Counted from the stretch's first letter, positions 29,062-38,475 are shown. The stretch is 64,000 bases of DNA from Candidatus Heimdallarchaeota archaeon (GCA_030149205.1 JASBSB010000001.1:322357-386356); one strand, 5' to 3'. Notes: generated from the letters alone by a model not told the origin. Made by a program: numbers and translations.

Positions 29062-29104
29062 GATGTGTTCCTCTAGGTTACTAATTCAATCCATTAACAG
29101 GTAC

Positions 29105-29986
29105 TTATAAGATGTTCTCTTCATCTACTGACTTATTCATAGTTAACAAAAAGCTAGCCAATCTACTTGCAAGTACCCCAGATATTCCTGATATATCAAA
29201 CAGGGGGTTCAGTTCAGTAATATCAGCGTAGTTTATTCGAGGAAGACGAGAGATGAGATCGAAAACTTGCTTGGGTGAAAGTCCAAGAGTTTCAGGATTA
29301 CCCACACCCGGAGCGTAGGCAGGATCAAAGCCATCCATATCAATGCTCAGGTACAGCCCATCAAAGGAGGAGATTCGCGATTCAACTTCTTTAAGAATTT
29401 GATCCCTTTGCTTGCCATTATGAGAAATACTGTAATATTGGGTAATATTTTGTGACCTGCTATAATTTATCTCTTCCTTGGAAAGAGCTCTTATTCCAAA
29501 CTGAATGACTGCCTCAGAGCCATTTTGTTCAACAATTCTCCTAGAGGTACAAGCATGGGAAAAGGGATTTCCTAAATAAGTGTCTCTTAGGTCTCCATGG
29601 GCATCTAAAATCAGATACAACAGATTTTTATTTGGAACAAATGACGTGATTGTATGTTCACCACCTAGCATTAGTGTAAATTCTTTGTCTTTAGTCAATT
29701 CATTAAATATTTTTGCTACCTTAAATTTCAAGTCAGTTATATCTTCAAAAATTAGATCACCCAAATCATGAATTAGAACTTCTGATATATCGACGTAGGT
29801 ATAAGGATTAATCCCCTCAATATTGCTTGAATAATATCTTATATTGGAAGGAGCATTCCCACAACCTGGTCTGAAGCTGGCGGTTTGGTCATAAGGTACA
29901 CCAAAAACTAATGATGTTGCTGTGGTAATGTCCTCTTGAAAACCTCCAAGAGGAAAATCAGTGGGGATAAACCAATTCATGCTCAT
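29105..29986 (-). CDS. Agmatinase/arginase family ureohydrolase
   Basis: Binuclear-Mn hydrolase expected to release urea from a guanidino compound, most likely agmatine to putrescine in archaeal polyamine synthesis. Metal-binding motifs are all present: GGEHTITS, LDAHGDLRD, and SIDMDGFDPAYAPGVGNPE. The N-terminal segment VFGVPYDQTASFRPGCGNAP is the usual agmatinase substrate-loop region. The length of 293 residues is standard. Arginase, guanidinobutyrase or formiminoglutamase specificity cannot be excluded from the motifs. It lies 9 bases downstream of cofE and upstream of trpS. Translation could start at the first ATG (29986) or two residues later. Confidence 0.88.
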   Translation of the reverse strand: MSMNWFIPTDFPLGGFQEDITTATSLVFGVPYDQTASFRPGCGNAPSNIRYYSSNIEGINPYTYVDISEVLIHDLGDLIFEDITDLKFKVAKIFNELTKDKEFTLMLGGEHTITSFVPNKNLLYLILDAHGDLRDTYLGNPFSHACTSRRIVEQNGSEAVIQFGIRALSKEEINYSRSQNITQYYSISHNGKQRDQILKEVESRISSFDGLYLSIDMDGFDPAYAPGVGNPETLGLSPKQVFDLISRLPRINYADITELNPLFDISGISGVLASRLASFLLTMNKSVDEENIL

Positions 29987-29995
29987 GAAATCACT

Positions 29996-30742
29996 CTATG
30001 TGAATAATCTTTCTATTTTAGGGCGATTTAAATCGGACGCTGATGAAACAAAAGATTGTTCATAATCGAATCCTCTAACAATTATGATTGGAGTGCCTTC
30101 ATCAGCTTCACCCATCATTAACTGAGCCGCACTAGCAATTTCATCCGCAACAGCGATTTGAGAAATTTTCAACTCGTAACCAAAGAGGTCATTTGTCCCT
30201 ACATAATTTTTTACTGGATTTAATCCATAGACTCCGATTGCTATATTGACTGCATGTCTTCTTAAAGCACGTCCGACTGAATCAGAGATTATAACAGGAA
30301 TATCTAAATTGAAATTTGATTTTACCCAATCATAGATTTGATTTGCTACTAAATCTGGATTTTCTGGAACAAACACAACGTTTCCCTTTCCTGCGTTGGA
30401 TTCATCAATCCCTGCGTTAGCACAAATTGTCCCAGATTTATTTTCAGTAATTAAAATCCCACGTTCTGACTTTATAATCTCTCTACTTTGATCAAGTATT
30501 ACCTGAATTTTTTTTGGGTCTTTATTAAGGGTTTCTGCTAGCGAAATCGCCTTTTCACTGGGGTTGACTTCCTCTAAATTTACGATACAATTCATAATCC
30601 TTGACAGGGGTGTATGAGCGATTACAAGAATATCTCCTGCTTGTAGAACACTATCAATAGTTTCACTTAAGAATTCCCAAAACTCACTCTCTTTTCTAAA
30701 TATAGGCACGTTATCAACTGATAAAACTTCTAATTTTTTCAT
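29996..30742 (-). CDS. cofE: Coenzyme F420-0:L-glutamate ligase
   Basis: GTP-dependent ligase that adds glutamate residues to F420-0. Signature segments are ICANAGIDESNAGKGNVV, the SDSVGRALRRHAVNIAIGVYG stretch (family SDTFGRPWR...), and ADEIASAAQLMMGEADEGTPIIIVRG. The 248-residue length fits the single-domain archaeal enzyme. Its presence implies that the organism makes or salvages the deazaflavin F420. It follows the HTH/Zn-ribbon gene by 12 bases and precedes the agmatinase gene by 9, so it is cotranscribed with both. Confidence 0.9.
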   Translation of the reverse strand: MKKLEVLSVDNVPIFRKESEFWEFLSETIDSVLQAGDILVIAHTPLSRIMNCIVNLEEVNPSEKAISLAETLNKDPKKIQVILDQSREIIKSERGILITENKSGTICANAGIDESNAGKGNVVFVPENPDLVANQIYDWVKSNFNLDIPVIISDSVGRALRRHAVNIAIGVYGLNPVKNYVGTNDLFGYELKISQIAVADEIASAAQLMMGEADEGTPIIIVRGFDYEQSFVSSASDLNRPKIERLFT

Positions 30743-30754
30743 TTTATAATTAAC

Positions 30755-31036
30755 CTATTTCTTTTCGATTCTGAATACAGCAGGTTTAATTTTCTCACGG
30801 CGACATTCAGGACATCTGGTTGGGGTTTTTACATTTGTATTAGTAAAAATATACCCACAAAGTTCACATTCCGCACGTTGCATCATTAATTTATAGTCTG
30901 GATCATCACGCAATGATATCCTAATATGCTTTAAATCCTCTTCTACTTGTGAAACAGGTTTTTCTAAAACAGTAGCTAATTCAAAAACACTGGCCGCTTG
31001 CTTCTTCAAATATCTAACGATGTCTTCTCTTGTCAT
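30755..31036 (-). CDS. Small HTH and zinc-ribbon regulator (COG3357-like)
   Basis: A 93-residue protein. The N-terminal half is a winged-helix-like domain (MTREDIVRYLKKQAASVFELATVL...VEEDLKHI). The C-terminal half is a zinc ribbon with CELCGYIF and CPECRREKI, four Cys in CxxC pairs. This domain pair matches the archaeal predicted transcriptional regulators of the COG3357 type. It is the first gene of the unit with cofE, agmatinase and trpS, which makes autoregulation of that unit conceivable, though nothing in the sequence shows it. A conserved partner role for such proteins is not established as far as I know. Confidence 0.85.
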   Translation of the reverse strand: MTREDIVRYLKKQAASVFELATVLEKPVSQVEEDLKHIRISLRDDPDYKLMMQRAECELCGYIFTNTNVKTPTRCPECRREKIKPAVFRIEKK

Positions 31037-31142
31037 CTAAAGATGTTTGTTTAAATTAAATTTAAATCAAGTTGTAGAGTCAGGAAATCTTGATAATTAT
31101 TTCAGCACTTTGAAGATTAATACTGAACATTTTTATCTTTAA

Positions 31143-31778
31143 GTGAACACCATGCTTATGCTCGACGATAGGGAAATAAAACAGATTTCTAAAAAAATTC
31201 ATGAACCGCCAATGACACCGCATATTAAGTTTATTTCACCTGAAAACGCTGAAAGTCCTCAACTCAAAAGAATGTACAGAAGAGTGTCTAAGGAGAGAAC
31301 AAGTGTCGCAAATATACACCAATCGCAAAGTCTCAATCCTGACGCAATGAAGGCTCATTTAGACCTCTACATGAATACAGTTTATAAGTCCTCGAGTGAA
31401 CTTTCAAGGAGGGAAAGGGAATTAATCGCTACTGTCGTGAGCTTTGTCAATTCATGTAAATACTGTATAACCCATCATTATGAGGCGTTGTTAGCACATT
31501 GGCCTGATGCACCTCAACCTCCATTTTTAGTTTCTGAAGACGCCGCTTCAGTCTTGACACAAAGAGAGTATGCAATTGTCAATTATAGCATTAAACTGAC
31601 AATGGCTCCTCATTCTTGTGGTAAGAAGGAAATTCGAACCCTGAAAAATTTGAAACTATCAGATGTTGCAATTCTTGATGTCATCTTAATAATTTCGTAT
31701 TTTAATTTTGTAAATAGATTAGCTCTGGGGACAGGATGTCCACTAGAAAATCAGACTGAGAGAAACTATAACTATTAA
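31143..31778 (+). CDS. AhpD-like alkylhydroperoxidase/CMD-family protein
   Basis: A 211-residue protein with the AhpD redox signature ELIATVVSFVNSCKYCITHHYEAL. The Glu, the CxxC pair and the downstream His are positioned as in peroxidase-related CMD proteins. It probably reduces or senses hydroperoxides. The C-terminal half repeats the helical fold (LTQREYAIVNYSIKLT, then NLKLSDVAILDVILIISYFNFVNRLA). It is 102 bases upstream of homogentisate dioxygenase on the same strand, consistent with protection against reactive oxygen made during aromatic degradation. The GTG at 31143 is followed by ATGs at 31152 and 31158; the exact start is unsure. Confidence 0.85.
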   Translation: MNTMLMLDDREIKQISKKIHEPPMTPHIKFISPENAESPQLKRMYRRVSKERTSVANIHQSQSLNPDAMKAHLDLYMNTVYKSSSELSRRERELIATVVSFVNSCKYCITHHYEALLAHWPDAPQPPFLVSEDAASVLTQREYAIVNYSIKLTMAPHSCGKKEIRTLKNLKLSDVAILDVILIISYFNFVNRLALGTGCPLENQTERNYNY

Positions 31779-31880
31779 GACAAAAAGCTTCACCGATTTT
31801 TCAAATTGGTTTTGTTTGCAATTGATGTCACAAGAGAGACAAGCTTAATTAGATATTTAATCTAGGGAGACCTGATCTAT

Positions 31881-33026
31881 ATGGTCGACAAAAATAGATT
31901 CACTTCTGTATTCCCTCTTGTAAAAGGAAAAACTGTGCGTCAAGCACATGCTGGTTTTGAAAATATTGATGGAATTTCAACTTATGAACATGAACATGGA
32001 CGTCAAGGGTTTTTTGGAAAAGTAAGTCACCTGTATCATAAAAATCCGCCAACAAATTTTACAAAAATTGATGATGGGCCTTTTAAGCCTTACATGATAG
32101 ATTCCAACAGAATAAAAGTTTCTGACAAAGAGGATGAATGGGGTTCTCCCATCACTGTCATGCAAAATAGTGATTTAAAGATTAGAATCTCAAGAAGAGA
32201 AAAACCAATGCCCTTCTACTATAAATCCACAGATACTGATGACCTTTGGTTCGTCCATCGAGGGAAGGGAGTGATGGAAACATTATACGGACCACTGACA
32301 TTTGAAAGAGGTGATTATATTGTAATTCCAAGGGGAACAATTTATCGACTTGTACCAGAATCAGTGGACAACCACTTTCTCCTTATTGAAAGTTCAGAAG
32401 AAATAAACATTCCAGATAGAGGTATGTTGGGACCAACCGCACTGTTTGATCCTGCTGTTGTGGTTACTCCAGATCCTATGCCAATTGAGGATGGGAAAGA
32501 GTGGGTTGTAAGGTTTAAGAGAGGAGAGACATACACACATTACACCTTCCCAAATAATCCTATAGATGTAATTGGTTGGAAAGGGGATGTTACGCCAATG
32601 AAACTTTCAATAAAGGATTTTAGACCAGTCAACTCACATCGTTATCACTTACCACCAAGTGTACATACAACATGGATAAGTCAAGGATATGTTGTATGTT
32701 CGTTTGTACCTAGACCATATGAAAGCTCTGAGGATGCTTTAAAGATACCTTTCTTTCACTCTAATGTGGAATATGATGAAGTCATATTCTATCATGAGGG
32801 GGATTTTATGAGTAGGGACAACGTTGGTGAAGGATTTCTATCGTTCCATCCAGGGGGATTCACTCATGGTCCTCATCCAAAAGCATTGAAAAGGATGTTT
32901 AAACAGGATAATCCAATGACAGATGAATATGCAGTGATGATAGATTCAAGAAAACCTTTAGAAATAGTGGATCAATTAGGTGAAGGATTAATCAAAGACT
33001 ATTGGAAATCTTGGACTGAACATTAA
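31881..33026 (+). CDS. hmgA: Homogentisate 1,2-dioxygenase
   Basis: Fe(II) cupin enzyme that opens the ring of homogentisate to maleylacetoacetate in tyrosine/phenylalanine degradation. It has two cupin-like halves. The first includes FVHRGKGVMETLYGPLTFERGDYIVIPRGT. The second holds the metal site: His293 and Glu300 in FFHSNVEYDEVIFYHEG, and His329 in GGFTHGPHP. The 381-residue length matches the shorter prokaryotic subfamily rather than the roughly 440-residue human enzyme. 4-Hydroxyphenylpyruvate dioxygenase, which makes its substrate, is encoded 2.3 kb downstream on the opposite strand. Maleylacetoacetate isomerase and fumarylacetoacetase are not seen in this window. O2 is required. Confidence 0.9.
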   Translation: MVDKNRFTSVFPLVKGKTVRQAHAGFENIDGISTYEHEHGRQGFFGKVSHLYHKNPPTNFTKIDDGPFKPYMIDSNRIKVSDKEDEWGSPITVMQNSDLKIRISRREKPMPFYYKSTDTDDLWFVHRGKGVMETLYGPLTFERGDYIVIPRGTIYRLVPESVDNHFLLIESSEEINIPDRGMLGPTALFDPAVVVTPDPMPIEDGKEWVVRFKRGETYTHYTFPNNPIDVIGWKGDVTPMKLSIKDFRPVNSHRYHLPPSVHTTWISQGYVVCSFVPRPYESSEDALKIPFFHSNVEYDEVIFYHEGDFMSRDNVGEGFLSFHPGGFTHGPHPKALKRMFKQDNPMTDEYAVMIDSRKPLEIVDQLGEGLIKDYWKSWTEH

Positions 33027-33083
33027 ATCTATTTTACCTTTGTTCCGATTTTTAAACTAAAACAGATTATTGATTTTGCTAAA

Positions 33084-34478
33084 TTATTCTTTAATTCTAA
33101 ATTTTTTAAATTGAATAATTACTATCAGTAGAATTGGAGCAAACATCGAAATCAATGTCAGAGGTGTCGCTGTACCTGAACTAACCGGTGAACTTGGTTT
33201 GGTTGTTGAAACAGAATCAGGGGTCACATGCAGGAGGGCTTCAGCTTTAACCTTGTTTCCATTTGCATCAGACGCTAAAATTGTAAAATTATATGTTTTA
33301 TCTACCACTAAATCTGTGAAGGTCGGAGATATTCTTTGACCTACCATAAAGTTTCCTGATGAAATTGAAGATCCATTTTTGTAAAGTTCATATTTCCCAC
33401 CAAATATTGCTCCATTTAATGTCCAACCAAAGTTTTTGGATGACAACTTGGAAAATTCCACAGAGACATCACCCTGAGTTGTCAGATTTAATTTACTATC
33501 ATAACTAAAAAATTGTAACCTGTGGTTATATTGGTCTGCTACAACGAACCTGTTATTTAACACATCAAAAGCAATGCCATCTGGTGACAAAAATTTTCCA
33601 GGTGCTGACCCAGAATTTCCACCAATGGCTGCCACAGGTTCATATGTTGTAGTATTAAAAATAATAACTCGTGAATATTTATTTGCTGCGATTGAATCAG
33701 GACCCTCATCAACCGCAAGAAGATTTCCCCTTGGATCCATTGTAATTCCTTCATAATTTAAAGTTGCGAATTCTTTACCAAATGACCCGATGATTGTCCC
33801 ATTCATTGCAAAATATCCTATTTTTCTTTGTCCCTCTAATGAAACATAAATCATATTCTGCTTTTTATCTACAACCAGATTTTCAGGGGTTGAGTAAAGC
33901 CCTGTTGAAAACTGTGATTTAAACACACCATTTTTATCAAACACCATCACCAAATTATTAGGTTGATCTGTCACATAGATTGTGTCTGTTCTGTTATCAA
34001 TCGCAAGACCCTGAGTATCCCTTGTTGATTCTGTACTGTTTATCACAGGGAGAGGGATAACGGCTCGTGGGGTAGTTCCAAACTTATCAAAGAAATACAG
34101 ATTTGCAGCCTTCTCAATGACTACAATAGTACCATTGGATAGTTCCCCAATCCCTTGAACCTCATTATTTGTGTTTGATGATATGGGTGTAAATCCAGTC
34201 TTTTCATGCAAAAAGGTACCATTTGGTGCGAATACCTGAACACGAAGGTTTGAGGTATCACCCGCAAAGATCGTCCCTTTAGAATCAACGTAAACACTAT
34301 CTGGTTGATCAAACTGTGAAGGGTCTGTCCCTTTAGTTCCACCGATAATCAATGATGGAGTAACTATACCTACGGGTAAAGTAGAATTTGTAATTACAAC
34401 TCCCCCAATATTCGTTGAACCAATAAAGAGGAGACCAATTATTAATAAATTTATAAAATGAAAGAATTTTACTTTCAT
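33084..34478 (-). CDS. Surface NHL-repeat beta-propeller protein with C-terminal membrane anchor
   Basis: A 464-residue protein with an N-terminal signal segment (VKFFHFINLLIIGLLFIGS). It continues with about six NHL-type blades, for example FDQPDSVYVDSKGTIFAGDTS and SPDGIAFDVLNNRFVVADQY. A fibronectin/Ig-like module (about 330-420) and a Thr/Ser/Pro stalk follow, and the end is a C-terminal membrane helix with a basic tail (FAPILLIVIIQFKKFRIKE). The topology is therefore an anchored extracellular propeller. Propellers of this type bind ligands, proteins or sugars, or occasionally act as hydrolases; nothing here identifies which. The many N-x-S/T sites fit glycosylation. Confidence 0.8.
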   Translation of the reverse strand: MKVKFFHFINLLIIGLLFIGSTNIGGVVITNSTLPVGIVTPSLIIGGTKGTDPSQFDQPDSVYVDSKGTIFAGDTSNLRVQVFAPNGTFLHEKTGFTPISSNTNNEVQGIGELSNGTIVVIEKAANLYFFDKFGTTPRAVIPLPVINSTESTRDTQGLAIDNRTDTIYVTDQPNNLVMVFDKNGVFKSQFSTGLYSTPENLVVDKKQNMIYVSLEGQRKIGYFAMNGTIIGSFGKEFATLNYEGITMDPRGNLLAVDEGPDSIAANKYSRVIIFNTTTYEPVAAIGGNSGSAPGKFLSPDGIAFDVLNNRFVVADQYNHRLQFFSYDSKLNLTTQGDVSVEFSKLSSKNFGWTLNGAIFGGKYELYKNGSSISSGNFMVGQRISPTFTDLVVDKTYNFTILASDANGNKVKAEALLHVTPDSVSTTKPSSPVSSGTATPLTLISMFAPILLIVIIQFKKFRIKE

Positions 34479-34549
34479 GGATCAAATTTTGTCGATGAAA
34501 TAAATTGCTTTCTCATAGTTATGTTTGGAATTGAAACAATAAATTACTA

Positions 34550-35266
34550 TTAGTATCCAAAGTTTGAATGATACATAATGTGTTGATTTAGGACTTTTTG
34601 CCACTTGTATTCAAAGTAAAATATTATGAATGGAGCAATTAATAGGGGTAAACCGACAAGAATTAATGATCCAAACCAGATTGCAAGTGTTACCCCAATG
34701 ACTGCACCACCAGATGGACAGTTTTCCATAAATGTTCCTGAACCGTACTGAGTGTATTTAATATGCTGATGAAGCTTATCATACTTGTAATAGTGAACCA
34801 CTGGTAAGAACACAAAAACAAAGCCAAAAACGAAGTATAAAAACACCATCAAGAGTGGATTTTCCTCTGTAGAAGGGGTGTTGTCTCCATAGCTTGCTCG
34901 ATGAAGATTTTGCATGTCTGAAAAGTTGTAATAGAGATAAAACAGATACCCTATACCTAAGGTAAATATGCTTATCAACAACCAAGTGAAGTAAGACCTT
35001 GTGGGAGGCATGACACCTACGTGAGTAGTTTGTCGTTCTTGGGAAAATTGTTGAGGTTGAGAACTATTAGAATGAGTCGTAGATATAGGCGTAGACTGAT
35101 TTTGAGGTTGTAGATATTGGGATGATATATTAACTGTTTGATTTGGAGTGGAACCTGTTTGTATTGGCTTTGCAGGTTCAGTATTTCCTAGTTTTGAGCC
35201 ACATGCGGTACAAAAAGTTGCATTTGGCTCAATCTTGCTACCACAGTAAGTACAAAATTCTGCCAT
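34550..35266 (-). CDS. Zinc-ribbon membrane protein
   Basis: A 238-residue protein. The N-terminal double-Cys zinc ribbon (FCTYCGSKIEPNATFCTACGSKL) is followed by a Gln/Ser/Pro-rich linker of about 60 residues and then four hydrophobic segments, starting with RSYFTWLLISIFTLGIGYLFYLYYNFSDM. This resembles the DUF4234-like membrane module often fused to zinc ribbons in prokaryotes. The function is unknown. I chose the ATG at 35266 (MAEFCTYCG), since family members begin directly at the ribbon; a TTG at 35290 would add eight residues. It lies between the propeller and the HPPD gene on the same strand. Confidence 0.75.
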   Translation of the reverse strand: MAEFCTYCGSKIEPNATFCTACGSKLGNTEPAKPIQTGSTPNQTVNISSQYLQPQNQSTPISTTHSNSSQPQQFSQERQTTHVGVMPPTRSYFTWLLISIFTLGIGYLFYLYYNFSDMQNLHRASYGDNTPSTEENPLLMVFLYFVFGFVFVFLPVVHYYKYDKLHQHIKYTQYGSGTFMENCPSGGAVIGVTLAIWFGSLILVGLPLLIAPFIIFYFEYKWQKVLNQHIMYHSNFGY

Positions 35267-35345
35267 ACTTTTATGAGGTTCAACAGCCAATATAAATATT
35301 TGTAGTTCCCGAATCTATTGTGTGTAAAATTAGTTGGAATTTAAT

Positions 35346-36473
35346 CTATAGGTTTCCTCTTTCCTCTTGTTCTCGCTCAATTGCTTCGAATAAAGCTTTA
35401 AAATTTCCTTTGCCAAACCCTTCACTTCCTTTTCTTTGAATCACCTCGAAAAAGAAGGTTGGGCGATCTTGAATTGGTTTGGTGAACAACTGAAGAAGAT
35501 ACCCTTTATCATCTCTGTCTACTAATATTCCATGTTCACTCAATGCATTGATGTCCTCCTCTATATGTCCAACTCTCTCTGTTAGGTCTGAATAATAGGC
35601 TTTTGGTACATTTATAAATTCCACGCCTTGGCTACGCATTTGATGTACGGTTTCAAGTATGTTATCTGTGCTTAAAGCCACGTGCTGAACACCTGCTCCA
35701 TGGTAATAATTCACATACTCTTCTATCTGCGACATCTTCAAACCTTTAGCTGGTTCATTTATTGGCATTTTCACCTTTTGATTGTAACTTCTAACGACTT
35801 TTGACCGTAAGGTAGAATACTGAGTTGCTATATCTTTTTCTGAAAACTCGATAAAGTTGTCGAATCCAAAAACATTGTGATAAAATTGAATTGTTGGATC
35901 CATTTGGTTCCAGTTTACATTTCCAACGATATGGTCTATCCGAGTAACACCATTTTCTGGTAGATCTAATGGTGAAGTATACTGGTGATATCCTGGCATG
36001 TAAATTCCATCATATCCCTTTCTCTCGATGAATTTGTGAATAACATCTCCATATGTGGAAATTGATGAAACCTGAACCTCTCCAAATTCATCTTGAAGAG
36101 TAACAGGTTCTAAAACACTTTTTGCACCTCGATCAACTGCATTTGACCACGCCTTTCCTGCATCCCGTACAGTTAGCCCAATCGTTTTGACTCCATCCCC
36201 GTGGGTCATCTGGTGAGCTGCGATTTCACTTGAAGGGCTGTAGGGTGCGGATAATATAATTTTTGCTGAACCTTGTTGCATCACATACGACGCAAACTTA
36301 CGATTCCCAGTTTTCAAGGTAGAAAATGCAACGGGTTTAAACCCTAATGCATGTTGGTAGTAGTAAGCTGCTTGGTAAGCATTTCCCACCCAAAATTCAA
36401 CAGCATCAAAGTCTTCAACTGTTAATACATCAGTAGCATTTTTAACCCCAGATTCTCGATCTAATTCTAACAT
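35346..36473 (-). CDS. hpd: 4-Hydroxyphenylpyruvate dioxygenase
   Basis: Non-heme Fe(II) enzyme converting 4-hydroxyphenylpyruvate and O2 to homogentisate. Two vicinal-oxygen-chelate halves are visible. The 2-His-1-Glu triad is His181 (RIDHIVGN), His264 (GVQHVALST) and Glu343 (FFFEVIQRKG). The C-terminal FGKGNFKALFEAIEREQ is the gating helix typical of the family. The length of 375 residues fits. With homogentisate dioxygenase at 31881 it gives two successive steps of aerobic tyrosine degradation. A 4-hydroxymandelate synthase is the main alternative, but the active-site segment and the neighbour favour HPPD. Confidence 0.94.
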   Translation of the reverse strand: MLELDRESGVKNATDVLTVEDFDAVEFWVGNAYQAAYYYQHALGFKPVAFSTLKTGNRKFASYVMQQGSAKIILSAPYSPSSEIAAHQMTHGDGVKTIGLTVRDAGKAWSNAVDRGAKSVLEPVTLQDEFGEVQVSSISTYGDVIHKFIERKGYDGIYMPGYHQYTSPLDLPENGVTRIDHIVGNVNWNQMDPTIQFYHNVFGFDNFIEFSEKDIATQYSTLRSKVVRSYNQKVKMPINEPAKGLKMSQIEEYVNYYHGAGVQHVALSTDNILETVHQMRSQGVEFINVPKAYYSDLTERVGHIEEDINALSEHGILVDRDDKGYLLQLFTKPIQDRPTFFFEVIQRKGSEGFGKGNFKALFEAIEREQEERGNL

Positions 36474-36528
36474 GTATTGAGATAAATTTCCATGTAATTA
36501 AAATTATGGATTTCAAGATGAACTGATC

Positions 36529-37587
36529 TTAGTCAAATGGTTTATTCACAATGAATACTGGTTTAGCATTAACCTTGTATGAGATTGAAGAAACAAACAG
36601 TAATGTTAAAATTATATAGAGATTTATGGTGCTCAGAGTAAGCAACCATGTTTTATCAAACCAATCAGTTGTAAGGAGACTCCTCAGAATCAAATTGCCA
36701 GTTTCTAAGGATACAGCAAAGCTTAAGAAGAATCTTCCAAATTCGATGCCTCTTAACAAAATTATCAGACCAAACATGTGGATTGAAAGAACGATTCCCC
36801 AGGCATAAGCTGCGTTTGTATATCCTCTGTAATATGCTAAAAATCCAGCAACTATTGGAACCAAAAGTAAGGGAATTGAAAGCTTAATTGAATTAATGAA
36901 TTCAACTCTATTCTCGTTCCATGTTTCTTTAAGATTCATAATGGAATACTTAATTTTACCTTTAACCGTTACAGGTTTATACGAAACCAAATAAATATAT
37001 CTGTACCATTTGTGGTTCCTTCTAAATAAATATGCAAGTGGTGAACTGACACTCTTATGATATTCAAACCCAACACTCAATATGTTCTCTTGTAAATCCT
37101 TTTCTAATTTTGGAACGTACAATGAGAGATAACGTATTTTGTCAGAATCCATCCAATTTTTAAGTTTTGAAAAGAATACCTGAGTAACATCTTCAAAATC
37201 AAAATCCTTGTCTACCACTAAGAATTCAAGGTAAGCTTCGCTCAGTCTTGGTTTGTATTCATCCCAAGTTGATAACAGAATCCCGGCTTTTAGTCCAGAA
37301 AACAAACCTAATGATTTTATCAGCTTCAAGTAAGAGATTCCTGAATAAGATCTTTTTCTGTCAGAACGGATCTTGGAAGCACCGATTATATTCATTCCCT
37401 CTGTTATAACAATAATATCAGATATGTTTTCCTCGAAAAATCTTTTAAGCAATGATTTAACTTTAGTCGATGGTTGAGTGAAGATTCTTTGGTAGATATT
37501 TTCAGTGCCATTAAATATAAGGTCAACTATAGCCTCTGAATCTGACCTTTTAGCGGACCGAACAATCGGCACATTGAATCTTTGCAT
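36529..37587 (-). CDS. GNAT-like acetyltransferase domain fused to a membrane domain
   Basis: A 352-residue protein. Residues about 1-185 look like a GNAT domain: VPIVRSAKRSDSEAIVDLIFNG at the start, AYLEFLVVDKDFDFEDVTQVFFSKL in the acetyl-CoA region, and YLSLYVPKLEKDLQENILSVGFEYHKS near its end. The canonical Q/RxxGxG/A loop is weak, so activity is uncertain. Residues about 230-345 carry four hydrophobic segments. The membrane part is unlike that of familiar lysine or sphingolipid acetyltransferases. I do not know a named family with this order. It lies between the HPPD gene and a winged-helix regulator on the same strand, 58 bases from the latter. Confidence 0.6.
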   Translation of the reverse strand: MQRFNVPIVRSAKRSDSEAIVDLIFNGTENIYQRIFTQPSTKVKSLLKRFFEENISDIIVITEGMNIIGASKIRSDRKRSYSGISYLKLIKSLGLFSGLKAGILLSTWDEYKPRLSEAYLEFLVVDKDFDFEDVTQVFFSKLKNWMDSDKIRYLSLYVPKLEKDLQENILSVGFEYHKSVSSPLAYLFRRNHKWYRYIYLVSYKPVTVKGKIKYSIMNLKETWNENRVEFINSIKLSIPLLLVPIVAGFLAYYRGYTNAAYAWGIVLSIHMFGLIILLRGIEFGRFFLSFAVSLETGNLILRSLLTTDWFDKTWLLTLSTINLYIILTLLFVSSISYKVNAKPVFIVNKPFD

Positions 37588-37645
37588 AACTAAAGCTTAT
37601 GTTTAGATGGTCAAAATCACATAAAAAGATTCTTAATTAGGATTA

Positions 37646-38380
37646 TTACTTAGTAGAGGCTTGATGATATGAGTGTTTTTTTAGTAAAGATTCTACGAAG
37701 TTCGGGTCATTTTTGAGGAGTTTTATTAATCCAGACATTAATAGTACAGAATTTATTGCCGTGTAAGATAGCTTACTTACGTTATTTAAGTCTTCATTTG
37801 TCAACGTTTTAAGTTGTTCTTTAAACGTATTTTGAATTTGAGTTTCTAAATCAGTCATAAATTTAGCAAAATTAACCTCCACATTTTGCTCTATGGGTAC
37901 CAATTTCAAAAGGGTAAGTAAGCCAATACCTTTCAATGACTGCTGATGTAATCCATCGTCCTTACAGGCTAGACAATCAGGGCCACAAAATGAATCAACA
38001 TCATTTTCTTCTGAATTTTGGATGAAGAACACTTTTGCAGTCCTTCCCCAAATTTTCTCTGTTGCAGTCTGTCCCTGGGTAACTCTTTGACCCACCTCAT
38101 CAATAACCCCTGTACTTTTCAACTCTCGAAGATATCTATAAATCGTCTTTTCAGATTTTAATTTTGAAGAGGAACCTGCATATGTGGGATACAATTCCAC
38201 AATTTCCTTGACTGTAAAATTTCCATGTCGTAAAAGTGCTACAATTGGATACCTTTCATTGCTTAAGAGCAGTTTAATAACATCTGGATTCGAGATAAAC
38301 TCTATAGTTTTAGGGGCTTTATGAATGAAATCCTTACTAACTTTATCAAATTCATTAAGTTCTGATGATCCATCATCCAC
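37646..38380 (-). CDS. Winged-helix transcriptional regulator with Cys motif
   Basis: A 244-residue protein with an ArsR-like winged helix in residues about 30-110 (VIKLLLSNERYPIVALLRHGNFTVKEIVEL...KTIYRYLRELKSTGVIDEVGQRV). Next comes a Cys-containing segment FCGPDCLACKDDGLH that could bind metal or Fe-S. The C-terminal helical part has a YTAINSVLLMSGLIKLL hydrophobic stretch, likely for dimerisation or ligand binding. It is transcribed away from the long regulatory intergenic region, with a TATA-like element on the minus strand near 38403-38412. The two palindromes there are candidate binding sites for it or for the regulator at 39009. Confidence 0.8.
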   Translation of the reverse strand: MDDGSSELNEFDKVSKDFIHKAPKTIEFISNPDVIKLLLSNERYPIVALLRHGNFTVKEIVELYPTYAGSSSKLKSEKTIYRYLRELKSTGVIDEVGQRVTQGQTATEKIWGRTAKVFFIQNSEENDVDSFCGPDCLACKDDGLHQQSLKGIGLLTLLKLVPIEQNVEVNFAKFMTDLETQIQNTFKEQLKTLTNEDLNNVSKLSYTAINSVLLMSGLIKLLKNDPNFVESLLKKHSYHQASTK

Positions 38381-38475
38381 AGTTTTAATGCGAGTTGAAC
38401 TTTAAATAACTTATTAAAGGGTAAAATTGACAAATACTTAATTTTCTTATCAAAATTCCAATTAAGATATAATTT

